NCBI RefSeq assembly: GCF_001883705.2
Contig: NZ_MDEQ02000035.1
Location: 1 to 64,000, forward strand
Direction of reading: 5' to 3'
DNA length: 64,000 nucleotides
From: Burkholderia catarinensis
Lineage (GTDB): Bacteria > Pseudomonadota > Gammaproteobacteria > Burkholderiales > Burkholderiaceae
Position 1 is the first letter of the stretch; each line of letters opens with the position of its first letter. The position numbers and the translations under genes were made by a program. This document shows positions 58,725-64,000 of this stretch, in pieces. Under the pieces are notes generated by a model. It had not been told where the DNA came from. It saw only the letters and a program-made list of their open reading frames with translations, and made no database searches.

Positions 58725-59978
58725 ATGCGCGTCGAACGGGTTCCATACCACTTAATCACTGCCGCTACGGCTGCCGTTTTCCTGGCCGCGTGCGGAAAAA
58801 AGGAAGCGGCGCCGCCGCCGCAAACGCCGGAAGTCGGCGTCGTCACCGTGCAGCCGCAAGCCGTGCCGGCGGTGACCGAACTGCCGGGCCGCACCAGTGC
58901 GTTCCTCGTCGCGCAGGTGCGTGCTCGGGTCGACGGCATCGTGCTGCGCCGTGAATTCACCGAAGGTACCGACGTGAAGGCCGGCCAGCGCCTCTACAAG
59001 ATCGACCCGGCGCCGTACGTCGCCGCGTTGAACAGCGCGAAGGCGACGCTCGCGCGGGCGCAGGCGAACCTCGTCACGCAGAACGCGCTGGTCGCGCGCT
59101 ACAAGGTGCTGGTGGCCGCGAACGCGGTCAGCAAGCAGGACTACGACAACGCGGTGGCCACGCAAGGGCAGGCCGTGGCGGACGTCGCAGCCGGCAAGGC
59201 GGCGGTCGATACCGCGCAGATCAACCTCGGCTACACCGATGTCGTGTCGCCGGTCTCCGGCCGTGTCGGCATCTCGCAGGTGACGCCGGGCGCGTATGTA
59301 CAGGCGAGTCAGGCGACCCTGATGTCGACGGTGCAGCAGCTCGATCCCGTGTATGTCGACCTGACGCAGTCGAGCCTCGACGGCCTGAAGCTGCGCCAGG
59401 ACGTGCAGAGCGGCCGCCTGAAGACGAGCGGCCCGGGCGCGGCGAAGGTGTCGCTGGTGCTGGAAGACGGCAAGACGTATGCGGAGCCGGGCAAGCTGCA
59501 GTTCTCGGACGTGACGGTCGACCAGACCACCGGCTCGGTGACGATCCGCGCGATCTTCCCGAACCCGGGCCGCGTGCTGCTGCCGGGGATGTTCGTGCGC
59601 GCACGGATCGAGGAAGGCGTGAACGAGAACGCGTTCCTGGTGCCGCAGATCGGCGTCACGCATGACCAGAAGGGCCAGGCGATCGCGATGGTGGTGAACG
59701 CGGCCAGCAAGGTCGAGGCGCGTCCGTTGACGACGACCGGCACGTACGGCCAGGACTGGATCGTCGAAGGCGGCCTGGAAGCGGGCGATCACGTGATCGT
59801 GCAGGGCGTCGACAAGGTGCGCCCGGGCGCGACCGTGAAGACCGTCGCCGCGCAGCTTGCACCGGCGCCGGACGTCGTGTCCGGCACACCGGCAAGCACC
59901 GCGAAGGCATCCGGCACCGCGCCGGCGAGTACCGCCGCCAATGCTGCGAGTTCGGCCGCCGCGTCGGCCGCGCACTAA
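58725..59978 (+). CDS. RND efflux periplasmic adaptor (MexA/AcrA-type lipoprotein)
   Basis: Membrane-fusion lipoprotein of 417 residues. ATG 58725 has GAGAGG upstream and gives the signal MRVERVPYHLITAATAAVFLAAC (lipobox LAAC, Cys near residue 23); a GTG at 58683 is an alternative start that would put extra residues before the signal. The family core follows: VGVVTVQPQAVPAVTELPGRTSAFLVAQVRARVDGIV, the coiled-coil (NSAKATLARAQANLVTQNALVAR) and VVSPVSGRVGISQVTPGAYV. An Ala/Ser-rich tail ends it. It is followed by the pump gene after 15 bases. Confidence 0.93.
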   Translation: MRVERVPYHLITAATAAVFLAACGKKEAAPPPQTPEVGVVTVQPQAVPAVTELPGRTSAFLVAQVRARVDGIVLRREFTEGTDVKAGQRLYKIDPAPYVAALNSAKATLARAQANLVTQNALVARYKVLVAANAVSKQDYDNAVATQGQAVADVAAGKAAVDTAQINLGYTDVVSPVSGRVGISQVTPGAYVQASQATLMSTVQQLDPVYVDLTQSSLDGLKLRQDVQSGRLKTSGPGAAKVSLVLEDGKTYAEPGKLQFSDVTVDQTTGSVTIRAIFPNPGRVLLPGMFVRARIEEGVNENAFLVPQIGVTHDQKGQAIAMVVNAASKVEARPLTTTGTYGQDWIVEGGLEAGDHVIVQGVDKVRPGATVKTVAAQLAPAPDVVSGTPASTAKASGTAPASTAANAASSAAASAAH

Positions 59979-59993
59979 CAGGGAGTCCGTTTC

Positions 59994-62900
59994 ATGGCCA
60001 AGTTCTTTATCGATCGCCCGATCTTCGCGTGGGTGATCGCGATCGTGCTGATGCTGGCCGGCATCGCATCGATCTTCAAGATGCCGATCGCGCAGTATCC
60101 GACGATCGCACCGCCGACGATCCAGATCCAGGCAAACTACCCGGGCGCTTCCGCGAAGACGGTGGAAGACACGGTGACACAGGTGATCGAGCAGCAGATG
60201 AGCGGTCTCGACAACTTCCTGTACATGTCGTCGACGAGCGACGATTCGGGCAACGCGACGATCACGCTGACCTTCTCGCCGGGCACGAATCCGGACGTCG
60301 CGCAGGTGCAGGTGCAGAACAAGCTGTCGCTCGCGACGCCGAACCTGCCGCAGGTCGTGCAGCAGCTCGGCATGCAGGTCACGAAGTCGAGCAGCAACTG
60401 GCTGATGTGGTTCGCGTTCAACTCCGAGGACGGCGGCATGTCGAAGGAGGACCTGACGAACTACGTGGCATCGCACGTGCTCGATCCGCTCAGCCGCGTG
60501 AACGGCGTCGGCCAGACGCTGCTGCTCGGTTCGCAGTTCTCGATGCGCATCTGGCTCGACCCCGTCAAGCTGACCAACTACAGCCTCACGCCGACCGACG
60601 TGTCGACCGCGATCACGCAGCAGAACGTGCAGATCGCGGGCGGCCAGATCGGCGGCACGCCGGCGAAGCCGGGCACCGTGCTGCAGGCGACGATCACCGA
60701 ATCGACGCTGCTGCGCACGCCCGAGCAGTTCGGTAACATCCTGCTGAAGGTCAACCAGGACGGCTCGCAGGTCCGGCTGAAGGACGTCGGCCGCGCGGCA
60801 TTGGGTTCGGAGAACTACACGTTCGACACGAAGTACATGGGGCAGCCGACGGCCGGCCTCGGCATCCAGCTCGCGACCGGCGCGAACGCGCTCGCGACCG
60901 CGACTGCGCTGCGGGCCAAGATCCAGGAGCTGTCGAAGTACTTCCCGCACGGTCTCGTCGTTCACTACCCGTACGACACGACGCCGTTCGTGCGCCTGTC
61001 GATCGAGGAAGTGGTCAAGACGCTGCTCGAAGGGATCGTGCTCGTGTTCCTCGTGATGTACCTGTTCCTGCAGAACCTGCGGGCGACGATCATCCCGACG
61101 ATCGCGGTGCCGGTCGTGCTGCTCGGCACGTTCGCGATCATGGGCCTCGCCGGCTTCTCGATCAACACGCTGTCGATGTTCGGCCTCGTGCTCGCGATCG
61201 GCCTGCTGGTGGACGATGCGATCGTGGTGGTCGAGAACGTCGAACGCGTGATGGCGGAAGAGGGGCTGTCGCCGAAGGAAGCAACCCGCAAGGCGATGGG
61301 CCAGATCACCGGCGCGCTGGTCGGCGTGGCGCTCGTGCTGTCGGCGGTGTTCGTGCCGGTGGCGTTCTCCGGCGGGTCGGTCGGCGCGATCTATCGCCAG
61401 TTCTCGCTGACGATCGTGTCGGCGATGGTGCTGTCGGTGCTCGTCGCGTTGATCCTGACGCCGGCGCTGTGCGCGACGATCCTGAAGCCGATCCCGCAAG
61501 GGCATCACGAAGAGAAGAAAGGTTTCTTCGGCTGGTTCAACCGGACCTTCGACCGCAGCCGCGATCGCTACACGAGCGGCGTGAACCACGTGATTCGGCG
61601 CTCGGGGCGCTGGCTCGTGATCTACCTGGCCGTGTTCATCGCGGTCGGCGTGATGTTCGCGCGCCTGCCGAAGTCGTTCCTGCCGGACGAAGACCAGGGC
61701 TACATGTTCATGATCGTGCAGACGCCGTCCGGCTCCACACAGGAAACGACCGGCAAGACGCTCGACAACATCAACACGTACCTGACCACCGCGGAGAAGG
61801 ATGTGGTCGACTCGGTGTTCACGGTCAACGGCTTCAGCTTCGCGGGCCGTGGCCAGAACGCGGGTCTCGTGTTCGTGAAGCTGAAGTCGTACAAGGACCG
61901 CCAGCGGTCGGACCAGAAGGTCCAGGCGCTGATCGGCCGGACCTTCGCGCACTACTCGCGATACAAGGACGCGATGGTGATTCCGTTCAACCCGCCGTCG
62001 ATTCCCGAACTCGGCACGGCCGCCGGCTTCGACTTCGAGCTGACGGACAACGCCGGTCTCGGCCACGAAGCGTTGATGGCCGCGCGCGGCCAGTTGCTCG
62101 GGATGGCCGCGAAGGATCCCGTGCTGGCGCTCGTGCGCCCGAACGGCCTGAACGATACGCCGCAGTACAAGGTCGATATCGATCGCGAGAAGGCGAACGC
62201 GCTCGGCGTCACGGCCGCTGCGATCGACCAGACGTTCTCGATCGCATGGGCATCGCAGTACGTGAACAACTTCCTCGACACCGACGGCCGGATCAAGAAG
62301 GTGTACGTACAGTCGGACGCGCCGTTCCGGATGACGCCGGAGGACATGAACATCTGGTACGTGCGCAACAGTGCGGGCGGGATGGTGCCGTTCAGCGCGT
62401 TCTCGACCGGCCACTGGACGTACGGTTCACCGAAGCTCGAGCGTTACAACGGTGTGTCGTCGATCGAGATCCAGGGACAGGCCGCGGAGGGCAAGTCGAC
62501 CGGCCAGGCGATGGCCGCGATGGAAGCGCTCGCGAGCAAGCTGCCGGAAGGCATCGGCTATTCGTGGACGGGCCTGTCGTTCCAGGAAATCCAGTCCGGC
62601 TCGCAGGCGCCGATCCTGTACGCGATTTCGATCCTGGTCGTGTTCCTGTGTCTCGCGGCGCTGTATGAAAGCTGGTCGATCCCGTTCTCGGTGATCATGG
62701 TCGTGCCGCTCGGCGTGGTCGGCGCGCTGCTCGCGACGATGCTGCGCGGCCTCGAGAACGACGTGTTCTTCCAGGTCGGCCTGCTGACCACCGTGGGCCT
62801 GTCCGCGAAGAACGCGATCCTGATCGTCGAGTTTGCGCGCGAGTTGCAGGCGAACGGGAACATGGGGCCGGTGCGTGCGGCGATCGAGGCGGCGCGCCTG

Positions 62901-63185
62901 CGGCTGCGCCCGATCCTGATGACGTCGCTCGCGTTCATGCTGGGCGTGCTGCCGCTGGCGATCAGCAACGGCGCGGGTTCGGCGAGCCAGCACGCGATCG
63001 GTACGGGCGTGATCGGCGGGATGATCACGGCGACGTTCCTCGCGATTTTCATGATCCCGATGTTCTTCGTGCGGGTTCGCGCGATCTTCAGCGGCGAGAC
63101 GGAAAACGTCGACGACGCCTGGCGTCTCGTGCAGGGCGACCTGCAGCGCGGTCACGGCGACGCACACGATTCGAAGGGGCAGTAA
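59994..63185 (+). CDS. RND multidrug efflux pump, inner-membrane subunit (HAE1 family)
   Basis: Proton-driven drug exporter of 1063 residues, normal for MexB/AcrB-like pumps. It starts MAKFFIDRPIFAWVIAIVLML. Membrane segment 4 holds the proton-relay pair in LVDDAIVVVENVERVMAEEG, and the second half repeats the layout (YAISILVVFLCLAALYESWSIPFSV, GLSAKNAILIVEFA, with the relay Lys in SAKNAIL). PPSIPELGTAAGFDFEL is a typical pore-domain motif of the broad-substrate HAE1 group. It sits between adaptor and outer-membrane factor genes. Substrates cannot be read from sequence. Confidence 0.95.
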   Translation: MAKFFIDRPIFAWVIAIVLMLAGIASIFKMPIAQYPTIAPPTIQIQANYPGASAKTVEDTVTQVIEQQMSGLDNFLYMSSTSDDSGNATITLTFSPGTNPDVAQVQVQNKLSLATPNLPQVVQQLGMQVTKSSSNWLMWFAFNSEDGGMSKEDLTNYVASHVLDPLSRVNGVGQTLLLGSQFSMRIWLDPVKLTNYSLTPTDVSTAITQQNVQIAGGQIGGTPAKPGTVLQATITESTLLRTPEQFGNILLKVNQDGSQVRLKDVGRAALGSENYTFDTKYMGQPTAGLGIQLATGANALATATALRAKIQELSKYFPHGLVVHYPYDTTPFVRLSIEEVVKTLLEGIVLVFLVMYLFLQNLRATIIPTIAVPVVLLGTFAIMGLAGFSINTLSMFGLVLAIGLLVDDAIVVVENVERVMAEEGLSPKEATRKAMGQITGALVGVALVLSAVFVPVAFSGGSVGAIYRQFSLTIVSAMVLSVLVALILTPALCATILKPIPQGHHEEKKGFFGWFNRTFDRSRDRYTSGVNHVIRRSGRWLVIYLAVFIAVGVMFARLPKSFLPDEDQGYMFMIVQTPSGSTQETTGKTLDNINTYLTTAEKDVVDSVFTVNGFSFAGRGQNAGLVFVKLKSYKDRQRSDQKVQALIGRTFAHYSRYKDAMVIPFNPPSIPELGTAAGFDFELTDNAGLGHEALMAARGQLLGMAAKDPVLALVRPNGLNDTPQYKVDIDREKANALGVTAAAIDQTFSIAWASQYVNNFLDTDGRIKKVYVQSDAPFRMTPEDMNIWYVRNSAGGMVPFSAFSTGHWTYGSPKLERYNGVSSIEIQGQAAEGKSTGQAMAAMEALASKLPEGIGYSWTGLSFQEIQSGSQAPILYAISILVVFLCLAALYESWSIPFSVIMVVPLGVVGALLATMLRGLENDVFFQVGLLTTVGLSAKNAILIVEFARELQANGNMGPVRAAIEAARLRLRPILMTSLAFMLGVLPLAISNGAGSASQHAIGTGVIGGMITATFLAIFMIPMFFVRVRAIFSGETENVDDAWRLVQGDLQRGHGDAHDSKGQ

Positions 63186-63187
63186 CG

Positions 63188-64000
63188 ATGCAAAAACACG
63201 CTTTGACTGCAACGGCGGCCGCACTGGCTGCCGCGCTGTTCGCCGCGGGCTGCACGATGGCGCCGCATTACAAGCGGCCCGATGCGCCCGTCGCGCAGGC
63301 GTACCCGGCCGGCGGCGTCTACGCGACGCAGCCGGGTGCGGCCGGCGCGCGCAGCGCGAACGGCCAGGCGGCCGCCGCCATCGGCTGGCGCGAGTTCTTC
63401 GTCGATCCGCGCCTGCAGCGGCTGATCGAAATCGCGCTGAAGAACAACCGCGACCTGCGCGTGTCGGTGCTGAACATCGAGGCGGCGCGCGCGCAGTACC
63501 AGATCACGCGCGCGGGCCTGTTCCCGACGCTCGACGGCACGGGTACGGGCAACATCCAGCGCGTGCCGGCCGGCGTGTCGACGAGCGGGGCGCCGCAGAT
63601 CTCGCGCGTCTACAACGTCGGACTCTCTGCGTCGTGGGAGCTCGACCTGTTCGGCCGCGTGCAGAGCCTGAAGGACCAGGCGCTCGCGCAGTACCTGTCG
63701 ACCGCGTACGCGCGGCAGGCGTCGGAGATCTCGCTGGTGTCGCAGGTGGCCGATCAATACCTGACGCTGCTGTCGACCGACGATCTGCTGCAGGTCACGG
63801 AGAACACGCTGAAATCCGCGCAGGCGTCGTACGACCTGACGAAGCTGCAATTCGACAACGGCACGGGCTCCGAGCTCGAGCTGCGTCAGTCGCAGACGGT
63901 GGTCGAGACGGCGCTCGCGAACCAGCAGGCGCAGGCACGCGCCCGCGCGCAGGCGCTGAACGCGCTGGTGCTGCTGGTCGGCGAGCCGCTGCCGGACGAC
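63188..64000 (+). CDS. RND outer-membrane factor (OprM-type lipoprotein), partial
   Basis: Outer-membrane channel, 271 residues visible before the window ends. ATG 63188 lies two bases after the pump stop codon. Lipoprotein signal MQKHALTATAAALAAALFAAGC, then TMAPHYKRPDAPVAQAYP, the OprM/NodT start. The first OEP repeat is VDPRLQRLIEIALKNNRDLRVSVLNIEAARAQYQ ... GLSASWELDLFGRVQSLKDQ. It is the third gene of the RND operon; the C-terminal half lies outside. Confidence 0.93.
   Translation, partial: MQKHALTATAAALAAALFAAGCTMAPHYKRPDAPVAQAYPAGGVYATQPGAAGARSANGQAAAAIGWREFFVDPRLQRLIEIALKNNRDLRVSVLNIEAARAQYQITRAGLFPTLDGTGTGNIQRVPAGVSTSGAPQISRVYNVGLSASWELDLFGRVQSLKDQALAQYLSTAYARQASEISLVSQVADQYLTLLSTDDLLQVTENTLKSAQASYDLTKLQFDNGTGSELELRQSQTVVETALANQQAQARARAQALNALVLLVGEPLPDD

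Noticed and set aside
58752..62414. 1220-codon minus-strand frame opposite the RND genes
   Set aside because: Shadow of the adaptor and pump genes; His/Arg/Asp-rich product without domains.
1..64000. tRNA, rRNA, full insertion sequences and prophage genes
   Set aside because: None could be recognised by reading; no transposase, integrase or phage structural gene was seen.

Overview
The window is GC-rich, tightly packed proteobacterial DNA. Its gene content is typical of a Burkholderia cepacia complex secondary replicon: many LysR and AraC regulators, a FUSC-type efflux operon, an RND pump, DUF4148 and sfnG/msuE sulfonate genes. I infer the genus and replicon type from gene content and codon style; no database was searched. 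At about 44.6-50.3 kb lies a complete replication and partition module: five parS-like palindromes, parA-parB, a Rep_3-type initiator gene and a dense iteron field. The window is therefore centred on the origin of a large plasmid-derived replicon, either chromosome 2 or the third replicon (pC3-like), and not on the main chromosome.

Left part (0-16 kb): the end of a putrescine ABC operon (potF-potG), a LuxR regulator, and a probably acquired segment with a secreted GH74-type glycosidase and a secreted polysaccharide-lyase/lectin protein. These are followed by an acyltransferase and small exported proteins, a LysR gene facing a truncated EamA transporter, and an orphan branched-chain amino acid binding protein.

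Middle part (16-44 kb): a YdiJ-type FAD/FeS dehydrogenase with a divergent LysR, a LysR/LysE exporter pair, and a sulfur-scavenging cluster (msuE-sfnG, with a textbook sigma-54 promoter, facing the sigma-54 activator sfnR). Next come a one-piece dihydroxyacetone kinase, a MaoC/FAS1-like dehydratase, and a MarR-FUSC-DUF1656-HlyD-NodT efflux operon. A di-Mop molbindin beside a NifQ-like protein follows, then a DMT transporter with a histidine-rich tail, a ProQ/FinO RNA chaperone, a flavodoxin/TetR unit facing a metallo-hydrolase, and an AraC regulator.

Origin (44-52 kb): an 1.8-kb gene-free centromere-like region, overlapping parA and parB, a composite hairpin, a convergent rep gene, then about 1 kb of 19-bp iterons with an AT-rich patch and DnaA-box-like sites. 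About 1.4 kb with little coding signal follows. One well-conserved iteron copy lies about 12.5 kb away from the iteron field, at 36.8 kb.

Right part (52-64 kb): a DUF4148-like protein, LysR, a purA gene (probably a second copy), LysR, AraC, LysR, and an RND efflux operon (periplasmic adaptor, inner-membrane pump, outer-membrane factor running off the end). Real genes were separated from the many long antisense open frames by family resemblance, ribosome-binding sites and packing.
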